NCBI GenBank assembly: GCA_017993235.1
Contig: JAGONC010000008.1
Span: 1-64,000, forward strand
Origin: Lentimicrobiaceae bacterium
GTDB taxonomy: Bacteria; Bacteroidota; Bacteroidia; Bacteroidales; JAGONC01
Length of the DNA: 64,000 nt
Direction of reading: 5' to 3'
Shown here: piece after piece, positions 26,935 to 35,554 of the stretch
Layout: the number at the start of each line of letters is the position of its first letter
Position numbering within the stretch: the stretch's first letter is position 1
Notes under the pieces: model-generated
Databases searched by the model: none
Seen by the model: only the letters and a program-made list of their open reading frames with translations
Told to the model about the DNA's origin: nothing
Program-made: the position numbers and the translations under genes

Positions 26935-28485
26935 TCAGAAAGGAGGTATTCCATGTTTTTTAGCAGGCCTGTCCACTCGTTTATTGGAAGATACTTCCAG
27001 CGACTGTAACAGGAGCTTTCGCGTTTCATTGGGATCAATCACCGCGTCAATATATCCATAAGCTGCAGCTACATAGGGATTGGCAAATTTTTCCTTGTAT
27101 TCCTTGATCTTTTGCCTGCGCATCTCCTCCGGATTCTCCGCATTTTTTATTTCATTCTTAAAAATGATATTGGCAGCTCCTTCCGGTCCCATGACAGCAA
27201 TTTCGGCTGTTGGCCAGGCCAGCACAAAGTCGGAGCGCAGATGATGGGAACACATGGCAATGTATCCTCCGCCATAGGCTTTTCGGAGGATGACCGTAAC
27301 CTTGGGTACCGTGGCTTCTGAATAGGCATAGAGTATTTTTGCCCCATGCCGGATCACACCGGCATGCTCCTGGTCAACGCCGGGCAGGTACCCTGGCAGA
27401 TCCACAAGGGTAACCAGCGGAATGTTGAACGCATCGCAAAAACGGATGAAACGGGCTGCTTTGTCGGATGAATCCACATCCAGTACACCTGCCAGAACCA
27501 GAGGCTGGTTAGCGACGATACCCACCGTTTCACCTCCGAGACGCGAAAAACCAACGATGATGTTGCGGGCAAAGTGCTCCTGTATTTCAAGGAATTCAGA
27601 GTCATCCACGATTGCTTTGATGATGTCGCGAACATCGTAAGGTTGCCGGGGATTGGTCGGAAAAATGTCGTCGATCTTGTACAGACGGGTTTTCGGTGGC
27701 CGCTTCGGGAAGGGCTCCGCTTTCTTTTCGTTGTTCCAGGGAATATAACTGACCAGCTGTTTGATCTGGGTGAAGCATTCCTGTTCACTCTCTGCATAAA
27801 AATGGGCATTTCCCGTAATCTCTGCGTGAACTTTCGCTCCACCAAGGTCTTCCATGGAAATTTCTTCCCCGATGGTGGCCTTGATGACTTCTGGTCCTGT
27901 GATGAACATTTTGGAGATTTTGTCAACAACAAAGACAAAATCCGTGAGAGCAGGGGAGTAGACCGCACCTCCCGCGCAGGGACCCAGGATAACGGATATC
28001 TGCGGTATAACCCCTGATGCCAGCGTGTTCCGGAAAAAGATCTCTCCGTACCCGGCCAGTGAATTCACGCCTTCCTGGATACGCGCACCTCCCGAATCAT
28101 TGATCCCGACCAGGGGTACTTTCAGTTTCATGGCCTGATCCATGATCTTGGTGATCTTTTTGGCATGCATCCAACCCAGTGATCCACCGGCAACGGTAAA
28201 GTCCTGGGCATAAATGCAAACAGGATAGCCACTCAGCGTTCCTGTACCGGTGATCACACCATCACCGGGCAGATATTTCTTGTCCATATCGAAATCCCTG
28301 CCCGCATGCTCAACAAAAAGATCGTATTCGTAAAATGATTTCGGATCCAGCAGCGTGATGATCCTTTCCCTTGCTGTCATCTTCCCTGTTGCCTTCTGCT
28401 TCTCGATCGCTTTGGATCCCCCTCCCTTCAAGGCAAACCGCATCCTCTTCTTCAGGTCTGATGTTTTCCTTCGTAATGAAGACAT
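26935..28485 (-). CDS. Acyl-CoA carboxylase carboxyltransferase, PccB/MmdA type (516 aa)
   Basis: Carboxyltransferase that moves CO2 between biotin and propionyl- or methylmalonyl-CoA. It shows the crotonase-type oxyanion motifs GGARIQEGV and GPCAGGAVYSPAL in the N-half, and LPGYLPGVDQEHAGVIRHGAK and RKAYGGGYIAM in the C-half. Length fits PccB or the MmdA subunit of methylmalonyl-CoA decarboxylase. The biotin carrier follows at once. In anaerobes it would serve propionate metabolism; the direction cannot be told from sequence. Confidence 0.92.
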   Translation of the reverse strand: MSSLRRKTSDLKKRMRFALKGGGSKAIEKQKATGKMTARERIITLLDPKSFYEYDLFVEHAGRDFDMDKKYLPGDGVITGTGTLSGYPVCIYAQDFTVAGGSLGWMHAKKITKIMDQAMKLKVPLVGINDSGGARIQEGVNSLAGYGEIFFRNTLASGVIPQISVILGPCAGGAVYSPALTDFVFVVDKISKMFITGPEVIKATIGEEISMEDLGGAKVHAEITGNAHFYAESEQECFTQIKQLVSYIPWNNEKKAEPFPKRPPKTRLYKIDDIFPTNPRQPYDVRDIIKAIVDDSEFLEIQEHFARNIIVGFSRLGGETVGIVANQPLVLAGVLDVDSSDKAARFIRFCDAFNIPLVTLVDLPGYLPGVDQEHAGVIRHGAKILYAYSEATVPKVTVILRKAYGGGYIAMCSHHLRSDFVLAWPTAEIAVMGPEGAANIIFKNEIKNAENPEEMRRQKIKEYKEKFANPYVAAAYGYIDAVIDPNETRKLLLQSLEVSSNKRVDRPAKKHGIPPF

Positions 28486-28525
28486 AACCCGTATTTAAAA
28501 ATGTACTTCGTTTGAGTGAGGCTGG

Positions 28526-28556
28526 CAAAGATAGCGATTAATTTTCATCGAACAAG
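28526..28556 (-). promoter_or_regulatory. Promoter of the carboxyltransferase-biotin carrier operon
   Basis: On the minus strand CTTG (28553-28556), 19-bp spacer, TATCTTTG (28526-28533). The -7 is exact. It lies about 40 bp before the ATG at 28485. Confidence 0.6.
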
Positions 28557-28690
28557 TAAAAAAATCTCCCGCCGGGATATCTGAGCCGAAAGAAATTGAT
28601 AGTCAGTGCTTTGGTCGGATTTTTTTCGTGAAATTATCTGTGAATGACCCAAAGGATGGTCGTATGGATTACCGGAATCCGTTGGAGGAC

Positions 28691-31312
28691 TTAACGGAAT
28701 TTTACGATCGTCACTCCATGACCCCCGAGTTCAAGCTTTTCATCCTCAAAGTGTTTCACTTCAGGAACCTCTTTCAGGTAATCCCTGATGACCTTTAAAA
28801 GGATACCATCCCCTTTGCCATGGAGGATCGTCACTTCTGCTACATTCAGCAACAGGGCTTCATCAATGTATTTTTTTACTTCGCCCAGTGCTTCTTCAGC
28901 CCGTTTCCCTCTCACGTCGATGGTCAGCCGGAACGCAGCCATCCGGGAATGGATCTCGCTTGTGATCGAGTTGGGTGACCTGACCGGTCGCAGGCTGATC
29001 AGCTCCTCCAGTTTCTTTGCCATGGTCTCAAGCCGGTCAGCAGCCACTTTCACCTTCATTGCCCCTAGGGCGATCGTCACTTCATTTCCCTTGATCTCAA
29101 GCACTTCGCCCGGTACTTTCTGACCAACGATGCGCACGGTGTCCCCTTTTTTCAGATCCTTCCCCGCCGCCTTCCATTCCTCCCTCTCACCTTCTGCCTC
29201 CCGCTTTCCGCCTCCTGCCTTCTGCCTTCTACCACCCACTTCCCGCGGACTGCTGACTGCTGATCCTGCTTCGCTTTGCTTCGCAGGACAAAGCTGCTGA
29301 CTGCTGACTGTTGACTGCTGACTGTTGACTGTTGACTGCTGACTGCTGACTGCTGACTGCTGACTGCTGACTCCTGATCCTGATTTCGCTTCGCTCATCA
29401 TGACAGGCTGCTGACTGCCGACTGCCAGATCCTCCAGCTTCTCCTTCCACTGCTCAATCTTCTTCCTCGCCTCCTTGGTGGCTTCCTTTTCCGCCTGCTG
29501 CTGCCGGATCTCACGGATGGTCTGCTCAATGAGCCGGTTCGAACTTTCGATGATCTGACGGGCCTTCTCTTTTGCTTCAGCCAAAAGGGCAGCCCGGCCC
29601 TTTTCAAACTCCTCGGTCATCCTGCCGTACTTCTGGATCATTTCGGCCAGGAATTCATCTGCAACCCTGAACTCGGTCTGCTTCCGTGCCACCTCCTCCT
29701 TCTGAAGTTCAAGGCGCTGAAGCTCCTTGTCAAAATCCAGCTGGGTCTTTCCGGTCTTCCTGGCTGCATTCTCCAGTATATCCGGTGGAAATCCGATTTT
29801 TTCGGCAATCTCCAGCGCATAGGAGCTTCCCGGATTTCCGGTCTTTAACCGGTATAACGGCTGCATTCGCTCCTGGTCGAACAGCATCGCCCCGTTGACC
29901 ACGCCCGGTAACCTGCCTGCCAGAAGCTTCAGGTTGGAATAATGGGTTGTGACGACACCGAGTACGCCCATCGTATCCAGTAGCTCAAGCGTCGCCTCCG
30001 CAATGGCCCCTCCAAGCTGTGGCTCCGTACCCGATCCGAACTCATCGATCAGAAACAGGGTATGCCTGTCGGCGTGCTCAATGATATATTTGATGTTCAG
30101 CAGATGGGAACTATACGTACTCAGATCGTTGTCAATGGATTGTTCGTCCCCGATATCAATGAATATCTGGTGGAAAATACCGGTTTCTGAATAGGCTGAC
30201 ATGGGAACCAACAATCCGCATTGAATCATATATTGCAACAGGCCGGCGGTTTTAAGGCAGATCGATTTACCTCCGGCATTGGGTCCTGAAATGACCAGGA
30301 TTCGCTGATCTTCATCCAATTCAAGGGTAAGCGGTACCACATTTTTGTTCTGACGCTGATGGGCCAGGTACAGCAGGGGATGAACTGCATGGATCCAGCG
30401 GATGACCGGATGAGGGTTGAGCAGGGGTTTCTCTCCGTTGATCTGAATGGCCAGCATGGCTTTTGCCCTGATAAAATCAATCTGACCGAGGAACTGGTAG
30501 GCTTCCTCCAGGGAATCCAGTTGAGGACGGATAGCGTCAGTGAATACGGTCAGGATCCGAATGATCTCTCTCCGTTCGGCATTTTCGAGTTCCCGGATTT
30601 CGTTGTTGATATCAAAAATTTCCGTTGGTTCAATGAATACGGTCTGCCCCGATGATGATTCATCGTGGATGAATCCGTGTATTTTGCGTTTATGGGTCAC
30701 CGGCACGGGAATGACCGCACGGCCTCCCCGAATGGTGACCGAAGTATCGTCGCTGATCCATCCCTCTTTCTGGGCTTTCTGCAGGGTGGCCTGAATGCGC
30801 CTGTCGATCTGGTGCTGCCGGGCGATCTGATCCTGCCGGATTTTTTTCAGCGCAGGAGAAGCTGTATCCCGGATCATGCCCTTTTCATTAATGATCGCGT
30901 CAATCTGTTGTATCAGCCTGGGATCAACGCTGACCCCGGCTGCAATTTCTGAAAGCGTCACAAAACGTTCACCATTCTTTCCCTTGAAAAACCGAAGGCA
31001 CTCCACAAGGGTATGCAATGAGGAACGCATGTCGAAAAGGACGTCCGGTTCAATAAAGGTTCCGGCTGTCCGAAGCCTCCTGATCTCATGGGTAAGATCG
31101 AAATAATCAGCACCGGGAAATCCCATTCCCGATGTCAGGATGAGCTTGAATTCCCACACCTGCTCCATCCACCGGCTCACCTGTTCAGCATCCGTACTGA
31201 ACGTTATCTCATCGACAAGCCTTACGCCCAGCGGACTGATGCAATTCATACGGATCATCTCCCTGATCCGGTCAAACCCTAACTTGGACTCAAAATCAGA
31301 TGGATAGAGCAC
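28691..31312 (-). CDS. mutS2: Endonuclease MutS2 with repeat-derived insertion (873 aa)
   Basis: MutS-family ATPase; MutS2 acts on recombination intermediates or stalled ribosomes, depending on species. Walker A is ISGPNAGGKSICLKT (~345), Walker B LFLIDEFGSGTEP, and a C-terminal Smr nuclease domain has VDVRGKRAEEAL and ILHGKGDGILL. The start is GTG 31312 (LYPSDFESKLGFDRIREMI); a stop lies two codons upstream. Between the coiled coil and the KOW-like module (DTVRIVGQKVPGEVLEI), residues ~640-715 are low complexity: SQQSAVS-type heptads then Gly/Arg/Glu-rich sequence, produced by the same DNA words found in mutS. Here the insertion keeps the frame. Typical MutS2 is ~780-830 residues. Confidence 0.95.
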   Translation of the reverse strand: MLYPSDFESKLGFDRIREMIRMNCISPLGVRLVDEITFSTDAEQVSRWMEQVWEFKLILTSGMGFPGADYFDLTHEIRRLRTAGTFIEPDVLFDMRSSLHTLVECLRFFKGKNGERFVTLSEIAAGVSVDPRLIQQIDAIINEKGMIRDTASPALKKIRQDQIARQHQIDRRIQATLQKAQKEGWISDDTSVTIRGGRAVIPVPVTHKRKIHGFIHDESSSGQTVFIEPTEIFDINNEIRELENAERREIIRILTVFTDAIRPQLDSLEEAYQFLGQIDFIRAKAMLAIQINGEKPLLNPHPVIRWIHAVHPLLYLAHQRQNKNVVPLTLELDEDQRILVISGPNAGGKSICLKTAGLLQYMIQCGLLVPMSAYSETGIFHQIFIDIGDEQSIDNDLSTYSSHLLNIKYIIEHADRHTLFLIDEFGSGTEPQLGGAIAEATLELLDTMGVLGVVTTHYSNLKLLAGRLPGVVNGAMLFDQERMQPLYRLKTGNPGSSYALEIAEKIGFPPDILENAARKTGKTQLDFDKELQRLELQKEEVARKQTEFRVADEFLAEMIQKYGRMTEEFEKGRAALLAEAKEKARQIIESSNRLIEQTIREIRQQQAEKEATKEARKKIEQWKEKLEDLAVGSQQPVMMSEAKSGSGVSSQQSAVSSQQSTVNSQQSTVSSQQLCPAKQSEAGSAVSSPREVGGRRQKAGGGKREAEGEREEWKAAGKDLKKGDTVRIVGQKVPGEVLEIKGNEVTIALGAMKVKVAADRLETMAKKLEELISLRPVRSPNSITSEIHSRMAAFRLTIDVRGKRAEEALGEVKKYIDEALLLNVAEVTILHGKGDGILLKVIRDYLKEVPEVKHFEDEKLELGGHGVTIVKFR
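29161..29373 (-). repeat. Composite 7-bp word array inside mutS2
   Basis: On the coding strand, tandem and near-tandem units of AGTCAGC or AGTCAAC (29373 to 29249) are followed by a polypurine stretch rich in GGCAGGAG words (29234 to 29161). A GAAGCGAAGC-type palindrome (TCCTGC/GCAGGA arms) interrupts the first part near 29270. The 7-bp period gives a 7-residue protein period, [14 protein letters not shown]. Confidence 0.85.
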
Positions 31313-31331
31313 GGTTCAACCTGTTGAACTG

Positions 31332-31339
31332 CAAAGATA
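31332..31339 (-). promoter_or_regulatory. -7 element of mutS2
   Basis: TATCTTTG on the minus strand, exact to TAnnTTTG, 19 bp before GTG 31312. No clear -33 box. An 8-bp inverted repeat GGTTCAAC/GTTGAACT lies between it and the start. Confidence 0.45.
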
Positions 31340-31534
31340 CAGGTTAAAGAGCAGCGGTTGACACCGTACTGAATTTTACATCATGCCTTCATATCACCTG
31401 ATTTAATGTAAATTTGTCATTTTATATATCCCTTTCCGAACCCTGGTTTTCAACAGCAAGGTTGATAATTATTTAAAATTATCGGGGATATGTGTATTAC
31501 CTTTTTGTAAAAACCGGATTAAAGACTGTAGTTA

Positions 31535-32113
31535 ATGCTGCGATACTCTGATGAGGAAATCCTCGGGGGCTTAGTTAGAAAAGATAGCAGGATCATCAAA
31601 TTCATCCTTGTAGAACATTTCGCAACGATCAAAAGGTTCATTCTTCGCAACAACGGCACTCCGGAAGATGCTGAGGATGTCTTTCAGGAAGCAATGATGA
31701 TCATCTATCAGAAAACCAAGGATAACGAGCTGAGTCTGGAATGTTCTTTTATTACTTTTTTATATTCCGTGAGCAGGCATATCTGGTTTCAGAAACTGGA
31801 GAAAAATCGGATCGATCCTGCGTATGTCAGCGATCTTGAAAATTTTATCCAGCTTTCGGATGAGATGAGGTTCGAAGTCTATGATGAGGAAAAAGAAAGA
31901 ATACGGCTTTTTCAGAAGCATTTCCTGGCCCTGGGTGAGGATTGCCAGAAGTTGCTCCGGTTGTTTGTCAAAAGGGTACCGCTGGCGGAAATCATGAAGA
32001 TCATGGGGTATAAATCCGTAAAGTACGCGAAAACAAGGAAATTTTTGTGCAAGGAAAAGTTAAAAAAGAACATTAGAAACGATCCGGGAAGTCATAAATT
32101 TTATGCTCAATGA
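31535..32113 (+). CDS. RNA polymerase sigma factor, ECF-like (192 aa)
   Basis: Sigma-70 family factor. Region 2 is seen as GTPEDAEDVFQEAMMIIYQ and FLYSVSRHIWFQKLEK; region 4 as LLRLFVKRVPLAEIMKIMG followed by a basic helix. It ends with a 4-bp ATGA overlap into a membrane-anchored TPR protein, so the two are one unit. No standard anti-sigma gene is present; the TPR protein is the only candidate controller. Confidence 0.88.
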   Translation: MLRYSDEEILGGLVRKDSRIIKFILVEHFATIKRFILRNNGTPEDAEDVFQEAMMIIYQKTKDNELSLECSFITFLYSVSRHIWFQKLEKNRIDPAYVSDLENFIQLSDEMRFEVYDEEKERIRLFQKHFLALGEDCQKLLRLFVKRVPLAEIMKIMGYKSVKYAKTRKFLCKEKLKKNIRNDPGSHKFYAQ

Positions 32114-32865
32114 ATACGAAACTGAAATATTCAAAACTGATCGAGAAATATCTCAATGGCGAGATGGATGAGGCTGAGATCAGGGATTTCTTATCCGGAT
32201 TGAAAGAGGATAAGGTCCTGGCCGAAGAATTCAGGTTCGACAGCGAATTGACTGCTGCTATTGAAGATGAGGGTATGCTCGAATTCCGACAAATGCTCAT
32301 GGAGCTGATCCGGGATTCAAAAGATAAGAAAGGGGTGGTGCGTACATTGTTGTCGCGACCCTATCGGATCGCTGCAGCAGCATCCATTCTACTATTGCTT
32401 GCTGCAACGTGGTTCCTGTTTCTCACACTCAGCCATCCATCCAACGACAAGCTTTTCAGCAATTATTACGATTCTGATCAACCGTTGCGGATGACACGCC
32501 GGTCGGGTACGGAGCTGGTTGAAGCACTGCGGAATTATCAGGATAAGGATTTTATTCAGGCAATTGAACAGTTCAACCAGATCCTGGAAACGGACAGCCG
32601 CAATTCTGCAGTCCAATTCTATGCAAGCATATGCTATATTGAAACCGGTCAGTTTGATGACGCTATCAGGTACTTATCGGATATTACCAGCAATACAAAC
32701 AGCCTTTACAACAAACCGGCCGAATGGTACCTTGGCCTCTGCTACCTGAAAACAGGCCGCACAAATGAGGCTACAGAAATTTTCCGAAAGATTGCCAGCG
32801 ATCCAATCCACGATTTTCAGAAAGATGCAGCAAAGATCCTTTCAGAATTAAATAAGAGAAAATAA
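32110..32865 (+). CDS. Membrane-anchored TPR protein paired with the sigma factor (251 aa)
   Basis: Residues 1-85 are cytoplasmic and charged (KLIEKYLNGEMDEAEIRDF resembles the start of Bacteroidota anti-sigma proteins). A membrane helix lies at ~88-106 (AAAASILLLLAATWFLFL). The rest is periplasmic with about three TPR motifs, e.g. AVQFYASICYIETGQFDDAI and EWYLGLCYLKTGRTNEA. Role is inferred: an anti-sigma-like sensor whose N-terminus holds the sigma factor. Confidence 0.75.
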   Translation: MNTKLKYSKLIEKYLNGEMDEAEIRDFLSGLKEDKVLAEEFRFDSELTAAIEDEGMLEFRQMLMELIRDSKDKKGVVRTLLSRPYRIAAAASILLLLAATWFLFLTLSHPSNDKLFSNYYDSDQPLRMTRRSGTELVEALRNYQDKDFIQAIEQFNQILETDSRNSAVQFYASICYIETGQFDDAIRYLSDITSNTNSLYNKPAEWYLGLCYLKTGRTNEATEIFRKIASDPIHDFQKDAAKILSELNKRK

Positions 32866-32884
32866 TATATCTCACTATGTATAT

Positions 32885-32919
32885 AAAAAGACTGTCCCAT
32901 TACGGTGACAGTCTTTTTT
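32885..32919 (+). terminator. Rho-independent terminator after the sigma/TPR pair
   Basis: AAAAAGACTGTC (32885-32896), 10-nt loop, GACAGTCTTTTTT (32907-32919). A ten-pair GC-containing stem flanked by A- and T-runs, so it could work in both directions. It lies 20 bp after the TPR gene stop. Confidence 0.88.
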
Positions 32920-32922
32920 GTT

Positions 32923-32930
32923 TATTTTTG
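32923..32930 (+). promoter_or_regulatory. -7 element before the DUF362 gene
   Basis: TATTTTTG matches TAnnTTTG, just after the terminator and 55 bp before ATG 32985. The -33 region is inside the terminator and shows no TTTG. Confidence 0.3.
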
Positions 32931-32984
32931 AAGTGGATTTTGAATTCGGTATAATTAATCAATCCAATCATCGTTCATTTCAGC

Positions 32985-33911
32985 ATGAAGAGGCGAACCT
33001 TTATAAAAACTGGGTTTGGTGCCGGTCTGGCAGCCGGAGCAGCTGCTTTTACGGGTGGCATGGACAGGCTGTTTGCACAGTCGGGCGATACGGGCAGGCT
33101 TCCCTATGATCTTGTTGCCGTAAAAGGTGGGGAACCCGATGTGATGTTCGATAAGGCCATTGAATCCCTGGGCGGGATGAGTGCTTTTGTCAAAAAGGGA
33201 CAGTCGGTTGTGATCAAACCGAACATCGGATGGGATGTGCCACCGGAGAGGGCGGGCAATACAAATCCCCTGCTGGTGAAGCATATCATCCGTCACTGTC
33301 TGGCTGCCGGTGCCTCGGTTGTATATGTTTTTGACAATACCTGCGACAAATGGGACCAGTGCTATGCAACCAGCGGCATCAAACAGGCAGTGAGTGATGC
33401 TGGCGGGAAAATGGTGCCCGGGAACCAGGAAAGTTATTACCAGCAGGTGGAAATCCCCGGAGGTGTAAAACTCAAAAATGCCAAAGTTCACGAATTGATC
33501 CTGGAGTCGGATGTGTTCATCAATGTCCCGGTCATCAAACACCATTCCTCTGCCAATATGACCATTACCATGAAGAACCTGATGGGTGTGGTATGGGACA
33601 GGATGTACTGGCACCGTAATGACCTGCAGCAGTGTATCGCTGACTATGCCACTTTCCGCCGGAAGCCGGACCTGAATGTTGTGGATGCATACCGGATCAT
33701 GCTGCGTAATGGCCCGCGGGGTGTTTCCCCGGCTGATGTTTCGCTCCAGAAACAGCTGCTGGTTTCAACCGATATGGTTGCAGCGGATGCAGCCTCTGCC
33801 AAGATCTTTGGCAAGGAACCATCGGATATTAAACACATTATCCTGGCTGAGCAGCAGGGGGTTGGACGTTCAGACCTGAACAGCCTGAAAATAAACCGTA
33901 TCATTTTATAA
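32985..33911 (+). CDS. DUF362 domain protein with Tat signal (308 aa)
   Basis: Exported protein of the DUF362 family. The N-terminus MKRRTFIKTGFGAGLAAGAA is a twin-arginine signal, suggesting it folds with a cofactor before export. DUF362 sequence follows (VVIKPNIGWDV, FINVPVIKHHSSANMTITMK, NLMGVVWDR). No Cys clusters remain in the mature part. It is followed after 6 bp by a membrane iron-sulfur protein; together they suggest a periplasmic electron-transfer unit whose reaction is unknown. Confidence 0.8.
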   Translation: MKRRTFIKTGFGAGLAAGAAAFTGGMDRLFAQSGDTGRLPYDLVAVKGGEPDVMFDKAIESLGGMSAFVKKGQSVVIKPNIGWDVPPERAGNTNPLLVKHIIRHCLAAGASVVYVFDNTCDKWDQCYATSGIKQAVSDAGGKMVPGNQESYYQQVEIPGGVKLKNAKVHELILESDVFINVPVIKHHSSANMTITMKNLMGVVWDRMYWHRNDLQQCIADYATFRRKPDLNVVDAYRIMLRNGPRGVSPADVSLQKQLLVSTDMVAADAASAKIFGKEPSDIKHIILAEQQGVGRSDLNSLKINRIIL

Positions 33912-33917
33912 TTGCCA

Positions 33918-35492
33918 ATGAACAGGGCCTGGCTAAAAAACATACGCGTCATCCTGGCGATTGTTTTTTTTATGTATGCCCTGATCATCTTTTTGGATTT
34001 CGCCGGACTGATCGGTGAAAGGTTATACCACGGATTCACCTTCCTGCAATTCACCCCTTCACTGATCGAATTCATTCATCTGCTGGGCGCCACCTCCCTG
34101 GGATTTCTGGTGGTCATCCTTCTGACACTGGTCTTTGGAAGAATTTACTGCTCCACCCTCTGCCCGGCAGGTGTTTTCCAGGATATGCTCATCTTCCTGA
34201 AAAGGAAGATCCGGAAAAAAGAACGGTTTCACTTTCTCAGGGCCAGGCCGGGTATCCGTCTGGCTATCCTTGGAATCGTACTCCTGTCGGTTCTGGCAGG
34301 ATCCATGGCGGTGCTGAACCTGCTGGATCCTTACTCCCTTTTTGGCCGGATTACCGCGGAGCTTTTTCGGCCCCTGGTCATTGGGATCAATAACCTGCTT
34401 GCTTCGTTCCTGAAGCTTTTCCATAATTTCTCCATCAAACCCGTGGAGATTCGCAGTTTTATGGTGGGATCCTTTTTGGCTGCAATGTTCTCTCTGATCG
34501 TGCTGGTTTTGTTTCCTCTATTCAGGGGAAGACAGTACTGTAATACCCTTTGCCCGGTGGGAACCATACTCGGTTATCTGTCGAAGTTCTCACTATACCG
34601 CATCACTCTTGATAAATCGGCATGCACACAGTGTGGCGAATGCATGTTTACCTGTAAAGCCGGATGCATCAACATCAAAAAGAAGGAGGTGGATCTCACC
34701 CGGTGCGTAGCCTGTTTCAATTGCCTGAATGTGTGCTCACTGAATGGAGTTCGCTATGCACCGGTCTGGAAGAAGGCAACTGCGGAAGTCGCACCTGCAG
34801 AACCTGATCTTTCCAAACGGAATTTCCTGCTGACCTCGGCAATTTTGCTCGGATCACTGGTCACGGTCAAAGGACAGCCTGGACACAGGGGTGGCTTCGG
34901 TCAGGGCAGGCATCTTCAAGGGGGAAAGGGGAATGACCTGGCGGTTTCTCCTCCCGGATCCCTCAGCCATCAGCACTTCACCAGTGCCTGTACGGGTTGT
35001 TACCTGTGTGTGAGCGCCTGTCCGACGCAGGTACTTCAGCCAAGCCTTGCCAGTTATGGATGGGAAGGGCTTTTTCAGCCGGTGATGGATTATAGGGTCA
35101 GTTTTTGCAATTATGACTGTGTGGTTTGCAGCCAGGCATGCCCCACAGGAGCCATCCTTCCCCTGACAACCGATGCGAAAAAGGAAGTCCAGGTGGGCAT
35201 AGCTCGTTTCATCAAACGCGAATGCATTGTCTTTACGAAAAATACCGCCTGCGGCGCCTGTTCTGAACACTGTCCCACCAAAGCGGTGAATATGGTGCCC
35301 TACAAATACGGGCTGACCATCCCCGAAGTGACTCCCTCAATTTGTGTGGGATGCGGTGCCTGCGAATATGCATGTCCGACAGATCCGAAAGCCATCGTGG
35401 TAGACGCAAATCCCGTTCACCTGAAAGCCCGGTTGCCTGTTGAGACCGAAAATGGGAAAGGAGTGGATTATAAGGAGGAGTTTCCGTTTTAA
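33918..35492 (+). CDS. NapH/CcoG-like membrane polyferredoxin (524 aa)
   Basis: Inner-membrane electron-transfer protein. About five membrane helices lie in residues 1-215, with two CxxxCP motifs on loops (CSTLCPAG, CNTLCPVG) as in NapH. The soluble remainder has several 4Fe-4S sites: CTQCGECMFTCKAGC, CVACFNCLNVC, CTGCYLCVSACP, CNYDCVVCSQACP, CGACSEHCP and CVGCGACEYACP. Between sites, near residue 285, is a further hydrophobic stretch (LTSAILLGSLV) after KRNF. The start is ATG 33918, not the in-frame TTG six bases earlier. Confidence 0.88.
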   Translation: MNRAWLKNIRVILAIVFFMYALIIFLDFAGLIGERLYHGFTFLQFTPSLIEFIHLLGATSLGFLVVILLTLVFGRIYCSTLCPAGVFQDMLIFLKRKIRKKERFHFLRARPGIRLAILGIVLLSVLAGSMAVLNLLDPYSLFGRITAELFRPLVIGINNLLASFLKLFHNFSIKPVEIRSFMVGSFLAAMFSLIVLVLFPLFRGRQYCNTLCPVGTILGYLSKFSLYRITLDKSACTQCGECMFTCKAGCINIKKKEVDLTRCVACFNCLNVCSLNGVRYAPVWKKATAEVAPAEPDLSKRNFLLTSAILLGSLVTVKGQPGHRGGFGQGRHLQGGKGNDLAVSPPGSLSHQHFTSACTGCYLCVSACPTQVLQPSLASYGWEGLFQPVMDYRVSFCNYDCVVCSQACPTGAILPLTTDAKKEVQVGIARFIKRECIVFTKNTACGACSEHCPTKAVNMVPYKYGLTIPEVTPSICVGCGACEYACPTDPKAIVVDANPVHLKARLPVETENGKGVDYKEEFPF

Positions 35493-35510
35493 AATCAAAA
35501 ATCAAAGAGT

Positions 35511-35550
35511 AAAGAGCAAAAATCAAAAGTACATTTGCTTTTTGCTCTTT
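35511..35550. terminator. Bidirectional terminator between convergent genes, made from a repeat word
   Basis: AAAGAGCAAAAA (35511-35522) pairs with TTTTTGCTCTTT (35539-35550). It separates the polyferredoxin gene from the convergent dehydrogenase gene. The right arm belongs to a 24-nt word (35534-35557) repeated exactly at 56237-56260, and the copy here includes the dehydrogenase stop codon. Confidence 0.65.
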
Positions 35551-35554
35551 GATC

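Noticed and set aside
27354..27968. 204-codon frame inside the carboxyltransferase gene
   Set aside because: Same strand, other frame, Ser/Arg-rich with no motifs; the main frame is a full-length conserved enzyme.
29249..29373. CRISPR-like repeat array
   Set aside because: The period is 7 bp with no spacers and it encodes an in-frame protein segment of MutS2; no cas genes.
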